Assembly: GCA_029945375.1 (NCBI GenBank)
Contig: CM057058.1
Span: 2,976,001-3,040,000, forward strand
Reading direction: 5' to 3'
From: Agaricus subrufescens
Taxonomy: Eukaryota > Basidiomycota > Agaricomycetes > Agaricales > Agaricaceae
Length of the DNA: 64,000 nucleotides
The first letter of the stretch is position 1; every line of letters begins with the position of its first letter. The translations under genes and the position numbers were made by a program. Under the pieces are notes generated by a model, which did not search any database, was not told the DNA's origin, and saw only the letters and a program-made list of their open reading frames with translations. Shown piece after piece: positions 11,213 through 20,734 of the stretch.

Positions 11213-11467
11213 GTGAAAGTGTGGGTGAACGTGGTTGGGGTGTTCCACTTGGAGACACCGGCTTAAATATCAGTCTTGAATCGTCATACATTACTCATCC
11301 AACGACTTTCATTTGTCATGATTCACTGGGCGGAGGGTTTTTACCGTTAGATTATCAGACGGCACTCACACAACTCACACCCAGAGATGAGATGTAACTC
11401 GAGTTGAGCGCGGCAATCGCCGGCTGTCTTTGTTTGTCGTTCTTCTGTTCATGTACTGCTGTCACCA

Positions 11468-12575
11468 ATGTCTTCATTTTTTGGGCTGTAAGTCATCTTG
11501 CCGTCTGAGTGAAGCCCACTATATGCCGCTTATTTCCTCAGAGGCAAAACACGCACATTCAAACCGCGGAAGGATATTCCAGAGGGTACCAAACAATATC
11601 AACTACGAAAGTATGCCGAAGCCACACTTGTAAGTTCCTCCTTTTCAATCACGCCCTGAGAAACGCGGTTGATCGGAGTCGGATAGGGGTCTGGCAACCT
11701 AAGGATGGCGGTCCTATTGCCCGAAGGCGAGGATACAAATGAATGGTTGGCCGTACACGGTGTGTCCTACACTGCACTCAGTTGCAAGAGTTGGTGACGA
11801 CGATAGGGCTTTCGCAGCGGTGGATTTCTTCAACCATCTGAATATGCTGTATGGGACAGTAACAGAATTTTGCACTCCTCAAGAAGTTCGTGCTCCACTC
11901 TGAGTGCATGATCTCGCCTCATTCTAATCGTGGTGTGTGCTGTGTTGTAACAGTGTCCAGTGATGTCGGCAGGCCCTCGGTTTGTATCATTTCAACTGCA
12001 TATAATAGACTTGCTGCTGATTGTGCACGTGTCTAGATACGAATACCTCTGGGAAGATGGAACAAAATTCCGCCGGCCTACCAAACTTCCTGCACCCGAA
12101 TACGTTGATGCTTTGATGAACTGGGCACAGAATATATTGGACGATGAAGCCGTCTTTCCTAACAAGATAGGTTCGTAGACACGGTTTTCAAATCCACCCT
12201 AGTTGTTCAACCAGGCATCACAGGTGTCCCATTCCCCAAGAATTTCAGAGACACAGTGCGAACGATCTTCCGTCGCTTATTCCGCGTATATGGCCACATC
12301 TACAGCAGTCATTTCGATCAAGTATGCGCCCTCGGAATCGAAGGTAATGATTCCACTTCTCTCTAATATTGTCCACCTTGAAACCCGATCGCAGCGCATC
12401 TGAACACGAGTTACCGACATTTCTTCCTTTTCGTTCACGAGGTAAGGCACGCAGTTCCGTATCTTCTGATTTTTTCTCTCACAACCGAGGCTAGTTTGAC
12501 CTCATCGACAAGAAAGAACTCGCACCCTTGAGCGAACTCAATGACGCCATCCTTGCCGAAGACAAGACCCGATAG
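11468..12575 (+). CDS. MOB1: MOB1-like kinase activator
   Basis: The coactivator subunit of NDR/LATS kinases (Dbf2 in yeast), acting in mitotic exit, septation and polarity signalling. The first exon is short (MSSFFGL), followed after an intron by RGKTRTFKPRKDIPEGTK. Diagnostic Mob1 segments follow in order: ATLGSGNLRMAVLLPEGED, NEWLAVHVVDFFNHLNMLYG, TVTEFCTPQECPVMSAGPR, YEYLWEDGTKFRRPTKLPAP, GVPFPKNFRDTVRTIFRRLF and RVYGHIYSSHFDQV. The two Cys and two His of the Mob zinc site are present. The end is LAEDKTR with TAG 12573-12575. Six short introns fit. Length (about 215 residues) is normal for Mob1 rather than the shorter Phocein type. Confidence 0.93.
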
Positions 12576-13293
12576 AAGCCTCTGGCTATTAGTTTCAAGT
12601 GAAACGTTTTTCCGTTCGTCTCGTTATCAGTATTCCATCGTTATCCCTGAAACAGTCAGATAATCTACTCTTCGGTCGTTTTTGCCAATGAAACATAACC
12701 AGTATACCATTCTTGAGGATCTTCTCCGCCAAACATGGTTGACAGTGATCTACTCTAACGCCACTGTATACAATCGAAGTGTCTATGATCTCGTTCATAA
12801 ACCAGAGTAAGGAGGGAGGATCCTTTTGTTATTGATACCTTGGGAAAGTTTTACACAAAAGGACTAGCACCAACAACTAGCGTCGATGCAGATGCCATCA
12901 GTGACGTCATACTACCGAATTTGCAACAAAAGAACGTCATAACATTGATGGACAACAAGGTATAGCAGAACGCGACGACAAAGTAGAAATACAGGTTTCA
13001 CTATGCGAGTATAGAGACAAATGATAAGACCGCAGGTGCATATAGACAGAGGTGATGCCTATAGAGAGTGCGTGCAGAAAGAGCGGTCATAATGTTACAC
13101 TAAAAGGGGAATAAGCACGGTAATGGTGTGATTAAGAAGTGAGAATCCGGTCCAAAACGTCCCTCTCCACGTAAAAAAAAAAAAACAGGGTCCAGAAACA
13201 GAGAGAAAGCTGTGCTTTAAAGGCATGCACACAAAAGGCATGTGTATTATCGATTGAGAAGTGTGGTGCTCATTGGGGCAGTTTAACTCCAGG
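12576..13293. other. Intergenic region between convergent MOB1 and BTB genes
   Basis: About 720 bases between two stop codons. A 67-codon minus-strand frame at 12595-12798 is present but has no recognisable domain. Short poly-A runs occur near 13170-13185. I see no tRNA-like cloverleaf, no repeat array and no mobile element termini here; it is probably 3' UTR sequence from both sides. Confidence 0.5.
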
Positions 13294-14488
13294 CTATATG
13301 GTGCGCTGTGGAAAAGAAAAAAAAAATTTTTTTTTCAGCATTTTGATAGGAGAGCAAAAATTGGAAAGAAGGTTACCTTTACGACAGTCCATTGGATGAG
13401 AAGATCTTTTATCCTGTCCTTCAATCCCTGTTGGCACTGTTCACAGGTCAAGTGGTCCGCCAACGGCCGAAGTGCATTCTCCATCGTGCTCGTGGATAAA
13501 TCTGCATATAAACAGTCAAGGGACCGCCCCTAAGAATCGCGAGGACCAGTCACATACCAGGTCTAGCGTCCCATGCAAGGTAAGCCGACGCCAAGGCCCA
13601 AGCGCGGGTCAACTTTTTTTGTTCATCAAAATCACAGGACTGTGTGGGTGCATGAGGGTGTGGAGGAGGGAGAAGAACCCTCTTCAAGGCATCAGACCGC
13701 CCAAAATGGAGGAAAAACAACCGTTTTAAATATATTGGACCAATGAGCTCAGCCATTTCATCGGTTAGCGTGGCAAGGGGGAATGACAATAGGTGGGAAG
13801 ATGTGGCCACTGCGAGATCATAGATGTCAAAGGACGCCGCAAGTGCATATACCTCCAGGGGATATAAGGGGGCATTGGAGAGCAACAAGCCAAATATTGG
13901 GGCTGAGGGTGTGATTTTAGCCTTTGGGGAGATACCATATGTGGAGAGTCGGTTGACTGCGGTGACGAGAGCGTCAAAAGCGGGGGAATAATGGGCACAG
14001 GACATGTCATATACGACGTGCAATATAATATTGAGGACCGCCGAGTGTTCTGGCACCGAAAGCATAGGATCTCGATCCCGCGTGGATTCCGTGTCAGGTA
14101 AGAGAAGATTGTTAAAGTTGTTGGCAGAAGAAGTGAGCAGAACTGCGGCATGAACGTAGAAGAAAACCCCATCAGATGCAAGGAGCACAGTATCCGGGGG
14201 AAGCTCATTGAGTTGGGCACCGGGATAGAACGTCGTGGAGATAGAAACGAGTGTGGTGCCCTCGGCTTGGAGATCTGTGACGGGTGTTCCATCATGGGAG
14301 AGCTGCTCGACTTGAGAATACGTCCAAGCATCATGAGAATCTACACATACTGGGGGGGTCGGGACTTGGGGTCTCTCGCCTGGCTGGGAGGCCGCCGACT
14401 CGGCAGGCTTGGCGGGAAAGTTGAGTTCCATAGGTTCGGAGACAAATTGGAGGACAGAGTCCCATTCTGAGGGGGCAGAATGTTCCAT
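13294..14488 (-). CDS. BTB/POZ domain protein
   Basis: A predicted BTB/POZ protein of a type that is expanded in mushroom-forming fungi; function unknown. The start at 14488 gives MEHSAPSEWDSVLQFVSEP. A Pro-rich N-terminal stretch of about 75 residues is followed by the BTB fold, recognisable from LPPDTVLLASDGVFFYVHAA then VLLTSSANNFNNLL. The second half (GLLLSNAPLYPLEVYALAAS onward) is helical and resembles the C-terminal part of fungal BTB proteins. Two more exons follow: DLSTSTMENALRPLADHL with TCEQCQQGLKDRIKDLLIQW, then a tiny last exon encoding RTI and the stop at 13294-13296. The last intron contains an A10/T10 inverted run just before its acceptor. The pair CEQC is the only metal-site-like motif. 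No partner genes suggest a pathway. Confidence 0.75.
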
Positions 14489-14741
14489 TCTTCGAGGTGT
14501 TAGAAGGTAAGAGGGAGACCAGGAATTAGGGGAAAGGTGAGGGAGGATGTGGAGCGAGCTGCAGATATTGGCTGTGTGATGCGTTGATCGCCTTTCGTAA
14601 TCTTATCGTTTTTTTAGCCACACCACCGATTCTGGGGTACGAACTACTTATGCCTAATTAATATTAACCTAGAACCTTCGTGAGTATTCCCTCCCATGAT
14701 ATTCGGCAGCCATCCCCTCGCAATGTTCCTCGGATGAAAAA

Positions 14742-16811
14742 CTAGGTTTCGGACCTATCACCGGTTTCGTTCAGGGTAAGTTTGGCTTTCTTGATCTGGT
14801 GTATTTTTTCACGTTTCCCAAACTTGGAGTCATGTAAATCCTGAGAACAACATCACCACCGGTATCCTAACAAAAAGCCGAATGAATGGCTTACCATGTT
14901 GGCGAGGCGTTTCGCAGTAGAGACAGCATTTAGCCTCTCAAGTACTTTCTCTTCGGGTAGTTCCATCTCGTCGAGCTTCAAGTCTAAGCCCTCCTAGGTG
15001 AATGGTGGAGAGAACCGGAACAAAATTGAACTCACTAATTCGGTTCTCAATTCCGAGAATCCGTTCTTCGTCCCTTTCAGTGACAAAGCTTATTGCCACG
15101 CCACCTTTCCCGGCACGAGCCGTTCGACCTACTCTATGCGTATACTCCTCAGGTTCTTGTGGTAAATCCCAGTTCACGACCATTGCCACATCCTCAATAT
15201 CCAAACCACGAGCACCAACATCGGTGGATATAAGCACAGGAATGACGGATGCTTTGAACAACGATAGCGATGATAGTCGTTCTCGCTGCGTCAGCCGAGA
15301 GTGGAGAGCTGTACTTCGAATCGATAGAGTCTTGAGTAGGCTAGTAAGGTACGCCGCCGTACGTGGTTTTGCACAAAAGATAATCGTCGGGGGTGGTTGT
15401 TCTAATTCGTCGTCCGCCTTCTCTTGCCTTTTCGACCGGGACTTGTGAGTCACTTTCTTGGCATTTTTGATTGGTTCAGGCGGTGCGCGCCGAAGATGGA
15501 GGGTTGATTCTGGTGGATTACACAATATATGAAACAGGTATGCCTCCCTTACATGCGAAGGCACTAGAATATAATGTTGCTTTAGAGTAGCAACAGTCTC
15601 TATCCTAGACGCTGGTTGTCAACTACACCAAGTGAAATGAGAACGAAGCTATACGTACGTTTCTTTCATACGATGGATGAAAGGTTTCTGTTTTCCAGGT
15701 TTTGGAGGAGCCTCTGCCACCGCATCGATAGAAGATGTCCAAGTCGCAGTGAATAAGCATGTTTGCCGGTCTTTCGGTAGCACATCAAAGAGGTAAGATA
15801 ACTCAGGTGCAAACGTGGGAGTAAGAAGTCTGTCCGCTTCATCGAGCACCTATGAACAAGAAGCAGTCAAATCATGTTTCAAGAAGCAAACCTCATTACA
15901 CACTAGAAACTTGACTCTTGAAAGATTCCACTGTCCACTTGTACTGCGCAAGTGATCGACTATTCTGCCAGGAGTAGCAATGACGACGTGTGGCCGATTC
16001 TCAAGTTCCAAAGCTTGAGCCATCATATCCATTCCACCGACCACAACTGCTGTCTGGACATTTAACGCCGCACCAAGAACGGCGAACTGTTCTGCAATTT
16101 GAAATGCAAGTTCCCTTTAGAGGTCTATGAGTGTGAATATGCGGGGATAATTTAAGAGGGAACCCCAGATTTCTTACCGGGTAGGTGTTAAGACGAGAGC
16201 ATAGATGCCATACGGGTCTCCCGATAATTTTTGTAAGATCGGAAGAGCGAAAGCAATCGTTTTACCTGATCCTGTTTTGGCGTTACCAATGCAATCCCTG
16301 CCTGCCATTGAATTACTTGATTTGGAATGGATAAGAACAGTGAGACAGGGAGAAACGCACCTGACAAGAGAGGGGGTATACAAGCCGTTTGTACCTCAGT
16401 GGGCATTCTTATTGACATGCTTGTAAGGGCTGCCACTAGTGCTTTTGAAATACCAAAAGACGAAAATGATTTTGGGTTTTGTGGCGTTTCAGATGGGGAG
16501 GGTGGCAGTAGAAGCTTTGTTTTTATCAAGGAACCTAGACGGTCTCCAAACTCGAAACGTTCGTCCTCCCCTTGTTGGCTCTCTTCCTCATCCTCATCCT
16601 CAGTAGCTTCTTCCTCTTCAAAGCCATCGTCTGTGATATCATTTTCTTCTCCACTCACATCACTTCCGCTCCCCTCCTCTTCACTTCCACTGTCACCTCC
16701 ATCGTCGTACATCGAAGGATGTGTGGTCTTCTGTCGTTTTACAGCCCTCGTCGAACCTTGTTCTTGCCTCCTCAAGAGATCATCCACACTCATTTCCTGT
16801 CTCTTTTTCAT
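14742..16811 (-). CDS. DBP8: DEAD-box RNA helicase DBP8 (DDX49)
   Basis: A nucleolar ATP-dependent RNA helicase needed for 18S rRNA maturation. It starts at 16811 ([15 protein letters not shown]) with an acidic, disordered N-terminus rich in Glu/Asp/Ser. The helicase core has Q-motif [20 protein letters not shown], motif I AKTGSGKT, Ia [21 protein letters not shown] in VLDEADRLL, and the Dbp8-type motif III LFTATWT. The second RecA domain has [33 protein letters not shown] and motif [15 protein letters not shown]. Exons near the end were placed by frame: ENRI joins [20 protein letters not shown] and then [17 protein letters not shown], with TAG at 14742-14744. All catalytic motifs are intact, unlike the helicase-like gene at 20.7-23.9 kb. 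Confidence 0.92.
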
Positions 16812-16987
16812 TATAATCGTCAATAATTGAGTATCCGGCAACGGAGGTGTCGAAGAAACAAGTATAGAGAAAAGGGGCAAAATACCCAGAATTTTTGTGA
16901 TGCAGTGATCGAAAAACATGATCGCAACAAATGATCTCAAATACCACACCTCACTTACCAATCCCAGGAATCCACATCCAACTCTAA

Positions 16988-17594
16988 ATGTCAACTCCCT
17001 CAATCTCAATCACAAACCTCAATGCCAAACTCGTCACATTCAATACTCCATTACCATACACCCAAGTCATCTCCCGACTAGACGAAGCCGTAAATAAAAA
17101 AGGGTCAGCAGACATTTTGATGAAAATGCGAAGCGCCAAGACTCGAGATGAAATCGACCAAGTCGTTGGGTCAATAACCGGACTCTCAAACGATTTTTTG
17201 TATGTAAAAAAAATTCTCTCGTTACTCTTGTATTACATAGGTAATAAGTATTGACAGATACTTTGTCGATTTACGACACCACGTCTGGTTAGACGTATAC
17301 CATAACACCACCACGCCACAAGTCTCAATCTATACCATTGGAAACCCGCTCATTGCACAGAATCTCCTCAAACACGATCTCCGAGCAGGGTTGCATATAC
17401 CTCCTCGATTGCTTGTTTTAGAGAAAACGGGTAACCAGGGAACGCAAGTAATGTATCAGCTTCCTTCATCCATCATGGCGCTCCCCGGAAACGAAGACGA
17501 GGAATTAAAAGAGAAGCTTGTTGCGTTGGATAAGAAACTTGAAGCATTAGTAACAAGGATAACCGGAATAGAGAATGGAGGTGTGAAATTATAG
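16988..17594 (+). CDS. DUF302-like small protein
   Basis: A two-exon protein of about 185 residues. Exon 1 reads MSTPSISITNLNAKLVTFNT and QVISRLDEAVNKKGSADILM; the second exon, joined at about 17205/17260, begins YFVDLRHHVWLDVYH. The segment VSIYTIGNPLIAQNLLKHDL then RAGLHIPPRLLVLEK matches the shape of DUF302 domains, in which a conserved GNP/CNP loop precedes a helix and an LLLP-type strand. The C-terminus is a coiled-coil-like helix (NEDEELKEKLVALDKKLEAL). Family members have no settled biochemical role. It is divergent from DBP8 with about 175 bases between starts and convergent with SUA5 (72 bases between stop codons). Confidence 0.65.
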
Positions 17595-17666
17595 AATAGG
17601 TGGTTACGGTATACTAATGTCTATGTACTTTTGATTCTATCGAGTATCGGCGCTGAATATGGAGGA

Positions 17667-18923
17667 CTAAGACGAGTCGTAATGTATCCATCTCGACTCT
17701 CCCGCTGCCTTTCGAACTCGGTTCATTACAGCAAGCCCTTCCCTCTCCTCTGTAATTTCCTCTATGAGAATGAAATCTACGAGTTTCTGCTCCAACGTTA
17801 ATAGTCCATCGAATAAACGTTGGGCGGTCACTGCTGGCTCGGTGACTGGACCCAAGGTATACTTGTGCCATTCTATATCACGCTCAGACTGGATAACTTT
17901 CCAGAGTTTTGAATCTGTCGGTGCTAGCACTCCAACCTTTGCCTTGGCACTAGTGGCAATAGGAAGGTTGGAGAAGAAAGAGGTAGCGGAAATGGAGTTT
18001 TGCCCGGTGGGTGGTTGAGTTGAAGTGTGAAGGAGGGTAACGGGAACAGAGGGCGAATAATGCCGGTATTTCATCCCTGGAGTTGTTGGCGTCTGCTCCA
18101 TTGCCTCATCTCGGTAATCTCTCCGATGTACAAGAACTTTGGGTACATCGCCTTCTGGCAACTCGAGTTTGAGGACGCGTTCGATGTCTTCTACAGTGAT
18201 ACCACCAGGTCGCAGGACGCGGATATGACCATCCTGATGCAACCCATCGATGACTGTGCTCTCGACACCAACACTGCATGCACCCCCATCGAGGATCACT
18301 GGGATTTTTCCATCAAGGTCACGGCGTACGTGTTCTGCCTTGGTTGGGCTAGGTTTGCCCGACGTATTCGCACTGGGGGCGGCCAGAGGACTGCCTGTGA
18401 TTTCGATGAGGGCGCGGGCTACAGGGTGAGATGGCATCCGGACAGCGACCGAGGTCTGGCCAGCGGTGATGATGTCTGGTATAAGATGGGGATCTCGCGG
18501 AAAGAGCAGGGTGAGGGCTCCGGGCCAAAAGTGTTTCATCAGGACGTGGTAAGCTGGGGACATGGTGTATCCTTTTGGAAGAAACGCATGAAGCATGCTA
18601 GTGGAAGAGACATGGACGATGAGGGGGTTGTCGGCGGGTCTGCCCTTGGTTGAAAAGATTTTTTCGGCCGCCTCAGGGTCGAGCGCGAGTGCGCCGAGGC
18701 CATAGACGGTCTCGGTGGGGAAGGCGACGACATGGGTCTTGCGCAGATGGTCCGCGGCGAGATTGAGGGCACGGAGGGTCTTGGAGGAGGAGACGTGGAG
18801 GACGGGGTGGAAGGCGATGGCGGCCGGGTCACAGGCGAGGAGGGAAGTGGAGCTGCGGGCAAAGACGCGGGCGAGGGCGTGCCTCAGAGAGCGCAGCACA
18901 GACATTAAGAGGGCAAACAACAT
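17667..18923 (-). CDS. SUA5: Threonylcarbamoyl-AMP synthase SUA5
   Basis: The enzyme that makes threonylcarbamoyl-AMP from Thr, bicarbonate and ATP for the t6A37 modification of ANN-decoding tRNAs. It is a single exon of 418 codons. The YrdC fold is clear: THVVAFPTETVYGLGALALD, then KIFSTKGRPADNPLIVHVSS with the KxRxxxNP signature, FWPGALTLLFPRD, SVAVRMPSHPVARALIEITG, PLAAPSANTSGKPSPTKAEH and VESTVIDG. The C-terminal Sua5 domain follows (TTPGMKYRHYSPSVPVTLL to RVRKAAGESRWIHYDSS). The first 25 residues (MLFALLMSVLRSLRHALARV) are basic and hydrophobic and could be a mitochondrial presequence, with an alternative start at the second Met giving a cytosolic form; this is inference. Only 33 bases separate its start from the FMC1 stop upstream on the same strand. 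Confidence 0.95.
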   Translation of the reverse strand: MLFALLMSVLRSLRHALARVFARSSTSLLACDPAAIAFHPVLHVSSSKTLRALNLAADHLRKTHVVAFPTETVYGLGALALDPEAAEKIFSTKGRPADNPLIVHVSSTSMLHAFLPKGYTMSPAYHVLMKHFWPGALTLLFPRDPHLIPDIITAGQTSVAVRMPSHPVARALIEITGSPLAAPSANTSGKPSPTKAEHVRRDLDGKIPVILDGGACSVGVESTVIDGLHQDGHIRVLRPGGITVEDIERVLKLELPEGDVPKVLVHRRDYRDEAMEQTPTTPGMKYRHYSPSVPVTLLHTSTQPPTGQNSISATSFFSNLPIATSAKAKVGVLAPTDSKLWKVIQSERDIEWHKYTLGPVTEPAVTAQRLFDGLLTLEQKLVDFILIEEITEEREGLAVMNRVRKAAGESRWIHYDSS

Positions 18924-18956
18924 TCTGTATGCACATGTTTGTACTCTACTAAGCTT

Positions 18957-19327
18957 CTAGTCCTTCGGCACGTCCAGCCCAACCCGATTAGCCGTCTTGC
19001 GAATGCGCTCCTGCTCGCTCAGTGAGGTCATCGGGTTGTATCTCTCCACCAGAGTCTGTGGGGGGCATGTCAGTTGTGTGTGCGACCGAGAGGGAGGGCA
19101 GACGGGACCTGGTGCTGCCTCTGGGACCGGAGGAACAGTAGAGCGTTTCTGGCATCCTGAATGCGGGACTGCTCCAGCAGCGCGCGGAGGTTGGAGACGA
19201 TCGTCGGGTTCGGCCGCGAGGGAGCCTGGGGGCGGTGAGCGGCGGCGGGGACGAGCGAGAGACCGCTTACCGCACTCGTGAGCTCGCGGAGGAGGGCACG
19301 GTAGAGGAGCGCGTGCTCGGGAAGCAT
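18957..19327 (-). CDS. FMC1: FMC1-like ATP synthase assembly factor (LYR type)
   Basis: A small mitochondrial protein of the LYR/FMC1 family; yeast Fmc1 helps F1-ATPase assembly. The start at 19327 gives MLPEHALLYRALLRELTSA, containing the LYR tripeptide in HALLYRALLREL. After a 45-nt intron comes APSRPNPTIVSNLRALLEQS then RIQDARNALLFLRSQRQHQ; after a second intron TLVERYNPMTSLSEQERIRK and TANRVGLDVPKD. The pattern FLRSxRxH(Q)xLxxxYNP and the closing VGLxxP are characteristic of FMC1. The stop is at 18957. About 105 residues, normal length. It lies just upstream of SUA5 on the same strand. Confidence 0.82.
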
Positions 19328-19441
19328 GGGTGGAGTGAGGGAAGATCACGTGGGAAAGAGTTTGGGCCATCTGCCCTTGTGCGCGTCTGGGGCAGCGACT
19401 TGTACTCTACGTATTTATGACCGTGACTGCGATCACTCTCC

Positions 19442-20492
19442 ATGATGCGTTTCCGCTGTCCAGACACCTCCCCGCCAACGTCGCTCGTCGTGCCCCCGAA
19501 GCCCACGCTCCTCCCGCTCAGACCGGTGCCGTCTCCGTCCCTTCGCTCTGTTCGCGCTGATCTGATCACCCCGTCTCTAGCGCAAGAAAGTCGCGCCGGT
19601 GGTAAATCCTGCCCCTGCCCCTATTCGCAGATCCTCAAGCTCGCTCAGGCGAAGAGAACAGATCCCCGGCAAGCTCAAACGCACCGACTCGGCGTCTCTC
19701 GCTGCGAAGAAGGAGCAGTGCAGAGCCAAGGCAGAACGCAAGCCAGAATCCCCCCATCCACAGCGAAAGCGCTCCTACTCCTTCGTGTATGCCGGAAATG
19801 TACGCGCTTTTTGCCGCCGCGTTCGTGCCCACTCATCCCCCGCCCCCAGCTCCGGCCGACCGTCACTGAACAGCAGCTCAGAGACCTCTTCTCGGCCTGC
19901 GGGCCCATTATTAGGGTCATTCTTCGATGTAGTCGCGGCCAGCCCGTCCTGGCCCAGGGCCACTATCCCGACACCCTCTTCGGACCCCGCGATCGCAAGT
20001 ATGCGTCGATAGAGTTTCGCGATTCGAGTGCATATCTCAAGGCCCTCGAGCTCAACGGCCTATCGCTTGATGGCGCGCAGATGATAGTCAGTCCCTTCGT
20101 CGTCATTTGTTTGTTGCGCGTCAGAACCAACCCATGTCGTACACACAGGTCAGCGTGTCGGCGACTGACCTACCGGAAGCGAAGGAACAGTTTAAGATAC
20201 CGAGTGCGCCGATGCCGACGCCCCGCAAGCGCCAGAGTCCCGTGGATGCCCTGTCTAAAAGTAAACCACATAGGTGATTGGCGAGCCTGTCCTGTCTTCT
20301 GCCGCCCGTTCTGATCATGCCTCCTTCCCCAGAACCCCTGTGCCCATGCTGCCGGATGCCCAGTTCCAGACGGTGCACGGGCCCCCGGCTGTGTCGACAG
20401 CGACAACGACAGCGACGACAACGACGACGACGACGACGGAGAGCGACCGGTTTAGATTTCTGGGACTATCGTTTGCAAAGTGTATTATCTAG
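19442..20492 (+). CDS. RNA-binding protein with one RRM
   Basis: A predicted RNA-binding protein. A basic N-terminal region (KKVAPVVNPAPAPIRRSSSS, KLKRTDSASLAAKKEQCRAK) is followed by a single RRM assembled across an intron: SFVYAGN joins LRPTVTEQQLRDLFSACGPI, then YASIEFRDSSAYLKALELNG and LDGAQMI. The C-terminal exons give VSVSATDLPEAKEQFKIPSA, PMPTPRKRQSPVDALSKSKP, then a Thr-rich run encoded by an ACG/ACA microsatellite (about 20397-20443), ending FRFLGLSFAKCII. The first exon start (tandem ATG at 19442/19445) and the 5' intron (about 19530-19584, weak GTGCCG donor) are uncertain. I do not recognise a specific orthologue. It is divergent from FMC1 with about 115 bases between starts. Confidence 0.6.
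20397..20443 (+). repeat. ACG/ACA trinucleotide microsatellite coding poly-Thr
   Basis: A run of ACA/ACG/GCG codons within the last exon of the RRM gene encodes an almost pure threonine tract (about 13 Thr with interspersed Ala). It stays in frame and is expected to be length-variable. Confidence 0.7.
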
Positions 20493-20734
20493 TAGAGTAT
20501 AGCCTGATAATGTAATGTATTCTGGGAAGGGATATATTGGGTGAGGCACATGGACATCAGATCAGGCCAGTCCCATCCCCGCTTCTCCCTCCTCCCACCG
20601 CCCCACCGCCTCCTGTATGGACCTCGTCTAGTCCTCTCTTCCCTCCCCCTCCTCCCCGTCTCTCTCCCGGAGCCGCCCCCGTCCACCCCCAGTCACCCGC
20701 TCTCCTCGTCCGTCGCCCAGCACCCGCCCCCGCC